A stretch of DNA of 64,000 nt. It comes from Paenibacillus sp. NEAU-GSW1. Its GTDB lineage: Bacteria; Bacillota; Bacilli; Paenibacillales; Paenibacillaceae. Of this stretch, positions 51,725 to 60,151 are shown in pieces. Numbering within the stretch: position 1 is the first letter of the stretch; every line of letters begins with the position of its first letter. Made by a program: the position numbers and the translations under genes. The stretch lies in contig NZ_WOVL01000004.1 in NCBI RefSeq assembly GCF_009737085.1, forward strand, positions 168,098 through 232,097, read 5' to 3'. A model generated the notes under the pieces. It saw only the letters and a list, made by a program, of their open reading frames with translations, did no database searches and was not told where the DNA came from.

Positions 51725-52309
51725 ATGCCCAACCGACCGATCTTTGACCGCCGAAACGGACAGTACATCACCGAAAGCGTAAACGGCTATGCCGATCCGG
51801 GAACAGCGGAATCCACAGAATCCGCCGTATCCGATCAGCTGTCGAGACTCTTCTCTATCCAAGCCAGCAACAGCGCATCGCTAGGAATTCTCGGCGGAAG
51901 CGTCAATGTATCCGTACGGATCGACAATCCCGCAAATAGCGGAAGAACGCTCTATCTCAAAAAGATAATAGGCAACACATCCATATCCTTAAGCTTGCTG
52001 TCCAGCTTTTCCGGACAAGTAACGGCACTGAGCGGCGGTACGTTAACATCGCCTTCCACAGTCGTTCCAGCCAACCTGCATTTGGGCAGCTCCGTTACAA
52101 GCGTCGCCGCAACGACCTCATCCACCTCCGCTGTAAGCGGCGGCACTACGTTTGTGCTGTACCCATTATTTCCCGGAGGTTTTGGAATCGACTTCAACGG
52201 CAGCGTAAACGTTCCTCCGGGACAGACGCTTTCCGCAAACGTCGTCGGCTCGCTGAGCGTACTAGGGGTGTTGGGCACGGCTATTGAGGTTATATGGTGG
52301 GAAATCTGA
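51725..52309 (+). CDS. Beta-rich Gly/Ser/Thr protein, paralogue 2
   Basis: A 194-residue protein beginning MPNRPIFDRRNGQYITESVNG. It shares with its neighbour the block VSVRIDNPANSGRTLYLKKIIGN, a Ser/Thr-rich middle, the loop GIDFNGSVNVPPGQTLSANVVG and the end EVIWWEI. The ATG follows the stop of the upstream gene with no gap, so translation is coupled. The two proteins probably assemble together. No known family is recognised; Ser/Thr content would allow O-glycosylation by the nearby transferases, which is inference only. Confidence 0.82.
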   Translation: MPNRPIFDRRNGQYITESVNGYADPGTAESTESAVSDQLSRLFSIQASNSASLGILGGSVNVSVRIDNPANSGRTLYLKKIIGNTSISLSLLSSFSGQVTALSGGTLTSPSTVVPANLHLGSSVTSVAATTSSTSAVSGGTTFVLYPLFPGGFGIDFNGSVNVPPGQTLSANVVGSLSVLGVLGTAIEVIWWEI

Positions 52310-52332
52310 CCGAGCAAATACCTTTTTGCCAA

Positions 52333-52373
52333 CAAAAAAAAAGCTTCCGCACCCATTCGGGGTGTGAAAGCTT
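52333..52373. terminator. Bidirectional terminator
   Basis: AAGCTTCCGCACCC and GGGTGTGAAAGCTT pair with two mismatches around ATTCG; nine As on the left and TTTT on the right. Lies between convergent genes. Confidence 0.88.
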
Positions 52374-52396
52374 TTCTACTGCTGACAGGTTAGAAT

Positions 52397-52942
52397 TTAC
52401 AGCAGCTTTTCAATGTCTGCCGCCATGCTGAGCGGCTCCTCGGTCGACTCGTAACGTTTCACGACATTGCCTTCGCGATCCACGAGAAACTTAGTGAAAT
52501 TCCATTTGATCGAATCGCCTTCCAGAAAAGCAGGAAGCTTCTCGCGCAAGAAGGAATCGAGCATTTTGCCGCTTGGCTCGCCAGTATTAAAACCGCCAAA
52601 CGGAGCCTGCTCCGTCAAAAAGCGGAACAACGGATGCGCATCATCGCCGCGAACGTCGGTTTTCGCAAAAAGCGGGAACGTTACGCCGTAATTGAGCTGA
52701 CAAAAGCTTTGCACATCCGAATTGGTGCCCGGCTCCTGCTCGCCAAACTGATTGCTCGGGAAGCCCAGTATTTCGAGGCCCTGCTCCTTATATTGCTCAT
52801 ACACCTTTTGCAAATCACTGTATTGCGGCGTGAAGCCGCATTTGCTCGCTGTGTTGACGATCACAAGCGCTTTTCCTTTATATTGCTCCAGGCTTACTTT
52901 CTCTCCTGAAATTTTCTCCGCATCAAATGAATAAATCGACAT
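52397..52942 (-). CDS. bsaA: Glutathione peroxidase family thiol peroxidase
   Basis: Thioredoxin-fold peroxidase with cysteine in place of selenocysteine. Active site VNTASKCGFTPQYSDLQKVYE (peroxidatic Cys near residue 35), FPSNQFGEQEPGTN near 61 (Gln of the tetrad) and WNFTKFLVDREG near 147 (Trp and Asn). The extra Cys in VQSFCQLNYGVTFP fits the two-Cys, thioredoxin-dependent type. At 181 residues it is longer than the usual 160 by an insertion near 115-135. GGGAGGA precedes the ATG. An 18-bp OhrR-like palindrome lies about 40 nt upstream. The symbol follows the Bacillus homologue. Confidence 0.9.
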   Translation of the reverse strand: MSIYSFDAEKISGEKVSLEQYKGKALVIVNTASKCGFTPQYSDLQKVYEQYKEQGLEILGFPSNQFGEQEPGTNSDVQSFCQLNYGVTFPLFAKTDVRGDDAHPLFRFLTEQAPFGGFNTGEPSGKMLDSFLREKLPAFLEGDSIKWNFTKFLVDREGNVVKRYESTEEPLSMAADIEKLL

Positions 52943-52977
52943 GCCGCATTCCTCCCGATAGTTACATTTTATAAAAT

Positions 52978-52995
52978 TAAATTGTATACAATTTA
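52978..52995. promoter_or_regulatory. OhrR-like palindromic operator upstream of the peroxidase gene
   Basis: Perfect 18-bp palindrome TAAATTGTATACAATTTA in an AT-rich promoter zone. It contains the AATTGTATACAATT centre known from OhrR operators of Bacillus. No ohrR gene is in the window. A hexamer pair could not be fixed with confidence. Confidence 0.6.
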
Positions 52996-53072
52996 TTAAA
53001 CAATAATAGCACAGCTAGACAGGCAAAGTCAAACTTTGGCGCCTGCTCTGCACTATTTTTTTAATGATCCGC

Positions 53073-53570
53073 TTACAACTCATTCGCTGTTTCTGCCTTG
53101 CTCAGCCGCACATAATCGCTGACCATCGCAAGCCGCCACGGAATAATCATTCCGAATGCGAGCAAGTAGAAAATCGCCCCCGTTTGCGGAATGGACATGT
53201 ACTGCTCGACGACGGAGTGTAGCGATAGCCGGATCATAAACAAAGTGACCATAATAAAAATAAAAGCTTTGGAGCGTTTCACATAAATATCCGATTCAAT
53301 CCGCTCCAGCCGCGTTGTCACGATGAGCGGGAACGCAAATATGAGCATACCCGTGCCAAACGCCGACAGTCCCCACAGAAAAGGAATATGCATAAAAGGA
53401 AAGGCGAACATCATAAAGCCCGTCGCCATCCCCATCGGCGGAATAATAATTTTACGCAGCGACGTCGGCTGTTTGCCTGCACGGATGCGCATAAAGATTA
53501 AGAAGCTTCCGGCCAGCATCGAAACGATGATCGCGGCGATTTGCATAAATTCAGTCGAAAACTGGAACAT
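53073..53570 (-). CDS. ccdC: CcdC-family membrane protein (DUF1453)
   Basis: A 165-residue protein with about five helices. Family marks: IRAGKQPTSLRKIIIPPMGMATGFMMF with the conserved R-K-I-I-x-P-P loop, FPLIVTTRLERIESDIYVKRSKAFI and the C-terminal IPWRLAMVSDYVRL. CcdC was named for cytochrome c biogenesis in Bacillus, but its exact role is unclear. GGAGGCATC lies upstream of the ATG. It is a single gene, not next to other cytochrome genes here. Confidence 0.82.
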   Translation of the reverse strand: MFQFSTEFMQIAAIIVSMLAGSFLIFMRIRAGKQPTSLRKIIIPPMGMATGFMMFAFPFMHIPFLWGLSAFGTGMLIFAFPLIVTTRLERIESDIYVKRSKAFIFIMVTLFMIRLSLHSVVEQYMSIPQTGAIFYLLAFGMIIPWRLAMVSDYVRLSKAETANEL

Positions 53571-53622
53571 TAGTCGATGCCTCCGTCCTTCCTCGAGTCT
53601 CCGTTTGGTTCATCCGTTCTAT

Positions 53623-53820
53623 CCGTTAGCAACGGACACAGAAGACGCTATTTATCCGTTTTGTCCGGTTTTTGCAAGCTAACGGAGATGAGAGACGTTA
53701 TTGCCTCCATTTTGGCTCCTCAGAGCTCATTTTCACGAAATAAGGTCTCCTTTGTCCGTCAGCATGTAAACATCCGTCATTCGGTATAAATAACAGCTTC
53801 CATGTCCGTTAGCGTCTAAT
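53623..53820. repeat. Family B-like degenerate repeat
   Basis: Arms CCGTTAGC (53623-53630) and GCTAACGG (53678-53685), followed by more CCGT/ACGG half-sites (TTTGTCCGTCAGC, CATCCGTCATT, ATGTCCGTTAGCG). It occupies the gap between ccdC and the AraC relic; no gene is seen in it. Confidence 0.6.
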
Positions 53821-53918
53821 GTAATGCAACAACATCTGTATCCATGGTACTTCAAATTCAAATCTACTTCAAACGCAGCGCCTTCCGCCAAAAGGCATCA
53901 GTCAGCAAGCCGCTGCCG

Positions 53919-54160
53919 CTAAGCCTTCAGCTGGCTGCGGTACGTTTTCGGCGAGACGCCTTCTTGCTTTTTGAACACTTGGCTGAAATACTTTTCATCC
54001 CGAAAGCCAACCATCTCGGCGATCTTCGCTACGCGCAGGTTCGGATTTTGCATGAGCAGCTTCGCCTTCTCCAGCCGGTAACCGGTAATGTAGTCGGAAT
54101 CGCCGGCAAAGTCGGCGAGAACGCTTGGATGGACGGCATGCAAGCCGATTGGGATAAGTT
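53919..54160 (-). pseudogene. AraC-type response regulator remnant (C-terminal HTH)
   Basis: The frame ends with DYITGYRLEKAKLLMQNPNL, then RVAKIAEMVGFRDEKYFSQV and FKKQEGVSPKTYRSQLKA, a complete second half of an AraC helix-turn-helix domain. The N-terminal part of any full regulator (receiver or sensor domain) is absent; upstream lies a GAGGCTG hairpin and a repeated element. Such regulators usually sit beside sugar ABC transporters, and a permease relic is nearby. Confidence 0.75.
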
Positions 54161-54176
54161 GAAAAAAAGAAATTTT

Positions 54177-54400
54177 AAAGAGGCTGCGCACCGTCACTCG
54201 ATGACGTGGCACAGCCTCTTTTGCTATATATGGCATATCACGATAAAGGTTACAAGCTTACTGCGCAGTCTAATGTTCCTACGATCGCCATTGCTCCCAG
54301 ACTCCTCTGATTGAATATGCCAAGGCAGGAGTCCGTGAGCAAAAGCGAACGCTATCGCTTCTCCAGAATCATTCGACTGCTCCATTACGGACTAGCCCCT
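54177..54400. repeat. Hairpin plus conserved element, copy 1
   Basis: Arms AAAGAGGCTG and CAGCCTCTTT (54177-54221) with inner CGTCA/TGACG. A stretch follows (54273-54392) with blocks CGATCGCCATTGCTC, AAAGCGAACGCT, CGCTTCTCCAGAATCATT and TGCTCC that also occur in the same order at 63889-63989. It may be an insertion-sequence end or a lineage-specific repeat; no transposase is present. Confidence 0.65.
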
Positions 54401-54423
54401 CAAGAAAAGAAAAAACATCATAC

Positions 54424-54800
54424 TAGAGCTTTCTCACATGCCCGAGAAGCACCTCGGAGGTGATCCAGCGGCGGAAAATAAGAAACAATGCGATTGGCAA
54501 AATGCTGACGATTGCTCCGTATCTCAGCGTGTCTATCGGATCGACGCCGGACTGGAATAAACTCTATAGCGATCTTGAGAAGCGACAAAAACAAATGAAT
54601 ATAAATAAGAGTTCCAAAATGCAATGAGCTGGAGCACGCCAAGCGCGAGAAGCGGTTTCCATACTTTAGGGATGAATAAGAAGATAAAAGCATGAGCTTC
54701 GCCTTTGCCATTCGCTTCTGCTTGTTCCTTCAGCTCCGAATAACGGCTGTTGAAAATACTTTTTAGCCACTGCAAATGCGAGCAGACCGCTTGCAACCAT
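54424..54800 (-). pseudogene. Sugar ABC transporter permease remnant
   Basis: Two minus-strand frames together give the end of a MalG/UgpE-type permease. One has SRYSELKEQAEANGKGEAHA (EAA-loop region) and FIPKVWKPLLALGVLQLIAFWNSYLYSFVF; the other, after a frameshift near 54540, has GVDPIDTLRYGAIVSILPIALFLIFRRWITSEVLLGHVRKL. The N-terminal half is missing. It is the same kind of decay as the neighbouring AraC relic, so an uptake locus was lost here. Confidence 0.78.
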
Positions 54801-55029
54801 ACAGTATTTCCATATGCGCTAAAATACGGTCATGCGATCCCTCCGCTTCTAAACGAATCAAACGTTGTTAGTTTTTCCCATTTGATTGTACTGGAAGCAT
54901 ATTCGAGGGGCAACCGTCTTTTTATGTTTTTGCGTGCACTAAACTTAATCCGCGAAAAAAAGACCGCCCTTGGCAGGCGGTCTCCAGCGTTGTTACGCTC
55001 GAAGCGAGCATATCCCGTCTTCCGGCCTT

Positions 55030-55300
55030 TTAGCAAGACAGCGGATTGTTGCCCCTTGCGAGCTTTAGCGAAGCAGCTTCGTTGTTTTAAGAAGCTTTTT
55101 TCGCTAATCCGTACAGCTTGTTCAAGCAATGATGCGATAACGAATCAAGATTCGCTACTCAGGAAAACCAATTCGCAATTAGCGAAACAATTTTCGCTAA
55201 TCTCCTCGTCTAAGCCTCAGAATGCTCTTTTGCCTCCAATTAAGGAAACAGGCTTCGTTATATAGCGAAGCTGCTTCGCTATAATCGCAGCTTACCCAGC
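55030..55300. repeat. Family C repeat, single diverged copy
   Basis: Rich in TTCGCTA/TAGCGAA half-sites, including AGCGAAGC-2 nt-GCTTCG forms (AGCGAAGCAGCTTCGTT near 55070; TATAGCGAAGCTGCTTCGCTATA near 55261-55283). It fills the gap before the aldo-keto reductase gene; no gene is seen between 54830 and 55338. Confidence 0.75.
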
Positions 55301-55338
55301 GAAAACTTAACCCGACAGGCGTATCCCGTCGCTCACCC

Positions 55339-56316
55339 TTAATACGAGCCGCGAATGAACGGCTTCACTTGCTCTTCGTAGAACTGGCGCAGGCGCTGCT
55401 GCTCGGCAGACGTGAACGACGGCACATTTAGCGCCGCCAGGTTGTCCTCTACTTGGCCCACGTTGCGGAAGCCCGGAATGACGCAGGTAACCCCCTCCTG
55501 ATCCAGCAGCCAGCGCAGCGCAGCGCGGGTCATGCTTTCCCGTCCCTCGGCGATCCAGCGCAGCTGTTCAGCGAGTTCGACCCCTTTGGCGAAGCCAAGT
55601 CCGGCGAACGTCTCGCCGACGTTGAACTGCTCGCCGTTCTCGTTGAACCGGCGGTGATCGCCTTCTTCGAATGTCGACTGCGGCGTAAATTTGCCGGTCA
55701 GCAGCCCGCTTGCAAGCGGCAGCCGCACCAAGATCGCCACGCCGCGGCGCTTCGCTTCGCCAAGCAGCTGCTCCAGCGGCTTTTGCCGGAAAATATTGAC
55801 GATCACCTGCAGCGCCCTCACGTTCGGCTGCTCCAAGCAGAACAAACCTTCCTCGACCGATTCGACGCTCACGCCGTAATGGCGCACTTTGCCTTCCTCG
55901 ACGAGCTTATCCAATACACCGAATACATGTCCCTCTTTCAAAATCGACAGCGGCGGGCAGTGGATCTGATACAGATCCAGCCGTTCCCGCTCAAGACGCT
56001 TCAGACTCGCTTCACAGTACGCGCGGACAGAAGCTTCCGAATAAGTTGCCGGATCGTGAATGTCGCCTGCGCGGCAAAATTTAGTGGCGATATGAATTTT
56101 ATCCTCGCGCCCTTTGGTCGCCTGCGCCAACAGCCGTTCACTATGGCCGTCCCCGTAAACGTCCGCCGTATCAAAGAAGTTCACGCCTGCTTCCATCGCT
56201 GCGTCTAGCGCGAGCAGCGACTGCTTGTCGTCAACCTTCCCCCACGAACCGCCGATCGCCCATGTGCCAAAGCTAATCTCGCTTACTTGTAAATCGCCCA
56301 ACTGACGGTATTTCAT
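55339..56316 (-). CDS. Aldo/keto reductase (YajO/IolS-like)
   Basis: A 325-residue AKR-fold oxidoreductase. Tetrad: Asp and Tyr in FFDTADVYGDGHSE (near residue 50), Lys in HIATKFCRAG (near 80) and His in DLYQIHCPPL (near 118). The C-terminal cofactor motif is VTCVIPGFRNVGQVEDNL. Unlike the AKR at 19.6 kb it belongs to the longer subfamily. AGGAGGCGG precedes the ATG. It is monocistronic and divergent from the GMC oxidoreductase gene. Substrate unknown. Confidence 0.92.
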   Translation of the reverse strand: MKYRQLGDLQVSEISFGTWAIGGSWGKVDDKQSLLALDAAMEAGVNFFDTADVYGDGHSERLLAQATKGREDKIHIATKFCRAGDIHDPATYSEASVRAYCEASLKRLERERLDLYQIHCPPLSILKEGHVFGVLDKLVEEGKVRHYGVSVESVEEGLFCLEQPNVRALQVIVNIFRQKPLEQLLGEAKRRGVAILVRLPLASGLLTGKFTPQSTFEEGDHRRFNENGEQFNVGETFAGLGFAKGVELAEQLRWIAEGRESMTRAALRWLLDQEGVTCVIPGFRNVGQVEDNLAALNVPSFTSAEQQRLRQFYEEQVKPFIRGSY

Positions 56317-56533
56317 AACGGAATCCGCCTCCTGCTCCTATGTATTAAATGTCTTGGAATCTTACTCGTTCATTGCTCATTCAGTGTACTTCATCCGATG
56401 CCGGCTTCTCAAGTGAAGTTCAAGATACGTCGGCACTCCTGTATTTTTTGAAAAAATATCCATATATATATGTTTGTAGTGTGCCGGAACACGGCGCTTA
56501 ATTCATACTGTCTATCGGAAAGGAAGGTTGAGC

Positions 56534-58267
56534 TTGGCCAAAAAAATATTCGATTATATCGTAATCGGAACCGGCACCGCCGGGGGCATCGTCGCAAAGG
56601 AATTAACGGATGACAACCGCACCTCGGTTCTCATGCTTGAAGCGGGAACCAATATGACCAATGAATTAAGCAGCCCTTCACTAGAGACGGCGACTATATT
56701 AGCTACCGACAACAAATTTTCATTTAATATTCTTTCTTCGTTTCAGCCGTCTATCGGCCGTCTGCTGCGCTTGTCACTGGGCAGAGCTATCGGCGGAAGC
56801 TCTGAGCATAATGCGATGTACGCCGTCCGCGGAAGCAAAGAGCTGTATGATGAATGGGCAGGACTAGTCGGCGATCAATGGAGCTATAATCAACTCAGCC
56901 CTTTATTCGTCCAAAATGAAACCTACACAGGCGTGTCGCAAACGCCAAGCGAGCGCGGAACCAAAGGCCCGATTTTCGTCAGACAGCAAATTGTTCCGAA
57001 TGGCGGGCTTACGGAGATTTTAGCTCAAGCCGCTTCAGCTGCGCTAGGCATCCCCCTTGTCGAGGACTACAACACCGGCATAAGAGATTGTACGTTTACC
57101 AAATCGCAGTTTATCCAGCAGCAAGTAAATGGAAAGCTTGTCCGCTCATCTACCGCAACCGGCTATTTAAATCAAACTATTGTATCCCAAGGCAATCAGA
57201 CTAACCCGGATGAATTTGGCGTCGGCCATCGCAGATTAGTTATTTTTGCCAAGACGACTGTGAACAAAATATTGTTACGTAAAAAACATAAGGATATTGT
57301 TGCCGTCGGCGTGGAATATGTCCGAAACGGCATATCCCAAAGAGCATTTGCCCGTAAAGGAGTCATCGTCTCTGCCGGCAGCTTCTCATCTGTTATATTG
57401 CAGCGCTCGGGAATCGGAAGCACAGCTGATCTCGCCAAGGCAGGCATTTCGACGGTAGTCGAGAGCCCGAATGTCGGCCACCATTTTCAGGCGCATCAAT
57501 CGATTGCAATGGGGGTCGAGGTAGAAACGAGCCGGTTGCTGCAAGTCATCGCTTCCGATCCGAACCAGCCCATCCCGCTTGGCGCCTTTAAAAAAGAAGA
57601 CGGTCCCGGACGACGCTTGCAGCTGTTGGCCGTACCTGTGCCATTCATTTTGCCTGCGCAGGAAGTCGCCATTAACAACTGGGTATTCAATCCGCAGAAG
57701 CCAAGCAATGTCATGAGCATCGCCATCGTCGATCTGAATCCAAAAAGCAGAGGCACGATCACCGTAGCGCACAGCGACCCCGAAGCTTATCCGTCCGTCA
57801 ACTTCAATCCGTTCGAAAATCCGGATGATTTGACGTTTATGGTAAGCCAGTACATTGAAACGTACAAGATTATGAAGAAAGCTCGCGAATTGGATCCGGA
57901 AGGGCTGTATAAAGTCGTTTTTCCGCCAGAAGCGATTTTCGAAATACCGGATGAAATCGAAAAACGGACCGCTTTATCCGCCTATGCCTTGGCCTCCCTC
58001 TCGACCTTTGATCATTTCGGCGGGCAGTGCAAAATGGCGCGAACGATTCAAGAAGGCGTTGTAGACGGGTTTCTCAACGTCTTTGGCGTCAAAAATGTGA
58101 AAGTGGCCGATCTTTCGATAGCGCCGATTTTGCCCGACGGCAACACATCGCTGCCTGCCCAAATTATTGGCTTGAACGCTGTGCGTTTTTTACGCGAGGA
58201 GCCGACTCCATGCTTATTAAACGACGGCGACTTTGACATTGAAGAAGATTTTGATGACGATGAATAA
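56534..58267 (+). CDS. GMC family FAD-dependent oxidoreductase
   Basis: A 577-residue glucose-methanol-choline oxidoreductase. FAD dinucleotide motif FDYIVIGTGTAGGIVAKEL (residues 5-25), second family segment RAIGGSSEHNAMYAVRGSKELYDEWA near 92, and the C-terminal active site FDHFGGQCKMA (near 493) with the His/Asn pair region VKVADLSIAPILPDGNTSLPAQIIGLNA. The protein ends in a strongly acidic tail (DGDFDIEEDFDDDE). No signal peptide. Two TTG codons 6 nt apart follow AAGGAAGG; the second (56534) has the better spacing. Substrate unknown; the gene stands alone. Confidence 0.88.
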   Translation: MAKKIFDYIVIGTGTAGGIVAKELTDDNRTSVLMLEAGTNMTNELSSPSLETATILATDNKFSFNILSSFQPSIGRLLRLSLGRAIGGSSEHNAMYAVRGSKELYDEWAGLVGDQWSYNQLSPLFVQNETYTGVSQTPSERGTKGPIFVRQQIVPNGGLTEILAQAASAALGIPLVEDYNTGIRDCTFTKSQFIQQQVNGKLVRSSTATGYLNQTIVSQGNQTNPDEFGVGHRRLVIFAKTTVNKILLRKKHKDIVAVGVEYVRNGISQRAFARKGVIVSAGSFSSVILQRSGIGSTADLAKAGISTVVESPNVGHHFQAHQSIAMGVEVETSRLLQVIASDPNQPIPLGAFKKEDGPGRRLQLLAVPVPFILPAQEVAINNWVFNPQKPSNVMSIAIVDLNPKSRGTITVAHSDPEAYPSVNFNPFENPDDLTFMVSQYIETYKIMKKARELDPEGLYKVVFPPEAIFEIPDEIEKRTALSAYALASLSTFDHFGGQCKMARTIQEGVVDGFLNVFGVKNVKVADLSIAPILPDGNTSLPAQIIGLNAVRFLREEPTPCLLNDGDFDIEEDFDDDE

Positions 58268-58269
58268 TA

Positions 58270-58312
58270 AAAAACTCCCCTTCGGCCGTACTGCCCGAAT
58301 GGGAGTTTTTCT
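58270..58312. terminator. Bidirectional terminator
   Basis: AAAAACTCCC and GGGAGTTTTT arms with inner TTCGG/CCGAA pairing; between the convergent GMC and ABC ATPase genes. Confidence 0.88.
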
Positions 58313-58315
58313 GCT

Positions 58316-59326
58316 TTAGGACAATTTGGACCCGGACGCCGCTGTTTCGGCAAGCGCATCCTCCAAATACAGCTCCTTCATAATCGATTCAATCGGCACC
58401 GATTCAATGTCCATATCTGCGATGCCATACGCTTCATTAAATTCATGGATGAACCGTTTGAGCGGCAGCAGGTCGGTATCGATTTCGACGGCGATCTCAT
58501 GCGAACCTATCCGCTCCGCGATAGTAAGCCCGGGAAGTCCGATATCCGGTACCGTCGTTTCCGTCGTGAGACGAACCGACTTTTTATGTCCGACTCGGCT
58601 TCTCAAGCCGCCAAGCGAATCATCAAAGACGATGCCTCCATGATTGATGACGATGACCCGCTCCGCAAGCATCTCGACATCCTCCAAATCATGCGTCGTC
58701 AAAATGAACGTAACGCCTTGGCGGTTCATGCTGCGCACAAAGGCGCGGATGTTTTCTTTGGCAATCATATCAAGGCCAATCGTCGGCTCATCCAGAAACA
58801 CAATTTCCGGACGATGCAGCATCGCCATAATAAATTCGCATTTCATCCGTTCCCCAAGGGAGAGCTGCCGCGTAGGCTTGCGCATCACATCGCCCACCTC
58901 CAACAGCTCGACAAGCTCATCGAGCGTGGCCCGGTATTGCCAATCCGGCACGCCGTAGATCGCTTTGTTCATATAAAAAGCGTCAGCGGGGGGAATGTCC
59001 CACAGCAACTGCGATTTTTGCCCGAAGACCGCTCCGATCTTCCCCACATATTCGCGCCGCTGCTTCCACGGCACGAGGCCAAGCGCTTTGACTTCGCCAG
59101 ACGTAGGGTGAAGCACCCCAGTCAGCATTTTGAGCGTAGTCGATTTTCCTGCGCCGTTCGGTCCGAGAAAAGCGAGCATTTCCCCCTGCGGCACGGAAAA
59201 CGACAACTCGTTAACCGCTCGAACTTCTTTCATCGGCCGCTTGATCAAATTTTTAGCCACTTCCCGCAGCGTATGCCCGCGTTCGTGAATCATATAAGTT
59301 TTCGTTAAATTCCGAACTTCTATCAT
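58316..59326 (-). CDS. ABC-2 exporter ATPase
   Basis: A 336-residue ATPase. Walker A FLGPNGAGKSTTLKML near residue 55, Q-loop GAVFGQKSQLLWDI, signature QLSLGERMKCEFIMAML, Walker B IVFLDEPTIGLD and switch ILTTHDLEDVE. The long N-terminal insert (YMIHERGHTLREVAKNLIKRP) before the core and the C-terminal DUF4162-like extension match the ATPases that pair with ABC2_membrane_6 permeases. It is the last gene of a unit with two such permeases and two serine hydrolases upstream. Confidence 0.93.
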   Translation of the reverse strand: MIEVRNLTKTYMIHERGHTLREVAKNLIKRPMKEVRAVNELSFSVPQGEMLAFLGPNGAGKSTTLKMLTGVLHPTSGEVKALGLVPWKQRREYVGKIGAVFGQKSQLLWDIPPADAFYMNKAIYGVPDWQYRATLDELVELLEVGDVMRKPTRQLSLGERMKCEFIMAMLHRPEIVFLDEPTIGLDMIAKENIRAFVRSMNRQGVTFILTTHDLEDVEMLAERVIVINHGGIVFDDSLGGLRSRVGHKKSVRLTTETTVPDIGLPGLTIAERIGSHEIAVEIDTDLLPLKRFIHEFNEAYGIADMDIESVPIESIMKELYLEDALAETAASGSKLS

Positions 59327-59368
59327 CTAGATTCGTCGCTCCTTCCTGTCTACGTCTCCGTCAAAGGC

Positions 59369-60151
59369 TTATCCGCCCGCGCTCGTATAGCCTTTTAGCA
59401 TTCGATTCCAATACAAAACGCCAAGCGCGAAAAAGATGGCGGCGGGCGCCAATGCCCAGAGCGTCGAAAGCCCGGTGCGCCCGAGCAATGCCGAGGCCGG
59501 CACGAACGCGATTAGGCCTACAGGCAGCACGTAGGTCAATATATTTTGCAGCGACTTGGAAAAGATCGTCCCCGGGTACATGCCAAAGCTCGTCACCGCG
59601 TCAAAAATATCAAATACGCGGCTGCTGCCAACCCAGCGGAACAGCATCCCCGATAGAAACAACGATACGGCGCATAAAATAACGATTGAAGCGATAAAAA
59701 GCAATCCGAACTGCAACCAGTTGCTCCAACCCAGCATCGGCAATCCGCTGAGCGCAAAGCCGAAAATAACAGCGCCGCTGAATAGACGGCCGAAATCGTC
59801 GGGATCGAATCCGGCAAGCATCGCCATGAGCATGACCGGACGCGGACGCAGCAGCAGCAAATCGAACGTGCCTTCCCGCACTTGTCCGAGCGTCGTCCCG
59901 ACCATCCCGAAGAAGAACGGAAACGCGATCCCTTTCGCAAGCGCGAATACAGCCTGGATCAGAAGCGCTTCGTGCATCGTCCAACCTGGAAAAGATGCGC
60001 CCGAGCCGTATAATAGCAACGTTATGAGCGGAATAACCATGTCTCCCGCCACAAGAAGCAGCACGCTTAGAATGAAATGGCTCCGGTACGCCATTTGCTC
60101 CGCAAGCTTTGTGCGCATGACGGCAGCCAAGCAATATAGCATTCCTCTCAC
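59369..60151 (-). CDS. ABC-2 family permease (ABC2_membrane_6)
   Basis: A 260-residue six-helix permease (FILSVLLLVAGDMVIPLITLLLYG; LIQAVFALAKGIAFPFFFGMVG; FGLLFIASIVILCAVSLFLSGM). The family loop VREGTFDLLLLRPRPVMLMAM near residue 90 corresponds to the FxxxLLRPLP segment of PF06182. The GTG start overlaps the stop of the other permease gene (GTGA), so the two form a coupled heterodimer. What is exported is unknown. Confidence 0.88.
   Translation of the reverse strand: MRGMLYCLAAVMRTKLAEQMAYRSHFILSVLLLVAGDMVIPLITLLLYGSGASFPGWTMHEALLIQAVFALAKGIAFPFFFGMVGTTLGQVREGTFDLLLLRPRPVMLMAMLAGFDPDDFGRLFSGAVIFGFALSGLPMLGWSNWLQFGLLFIASIVILCAVSLFLSGMLFRWVGSSRVFDIFDAVTSFGMYPGTIFSKSLQNILTYVLPVGLIAFVPASALLGRTGLSTLWALAPAAIFFALGVLYWNRMLKGYTSAGG

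Noticed and set aside
54177..54221. Rho-independent terminator of the AraC relic
   Set aside because: The hairpin lies at the 5' side of the relic frame and recurs in similar form at 63.8 kb, so it is better treated as part of a repeated element.
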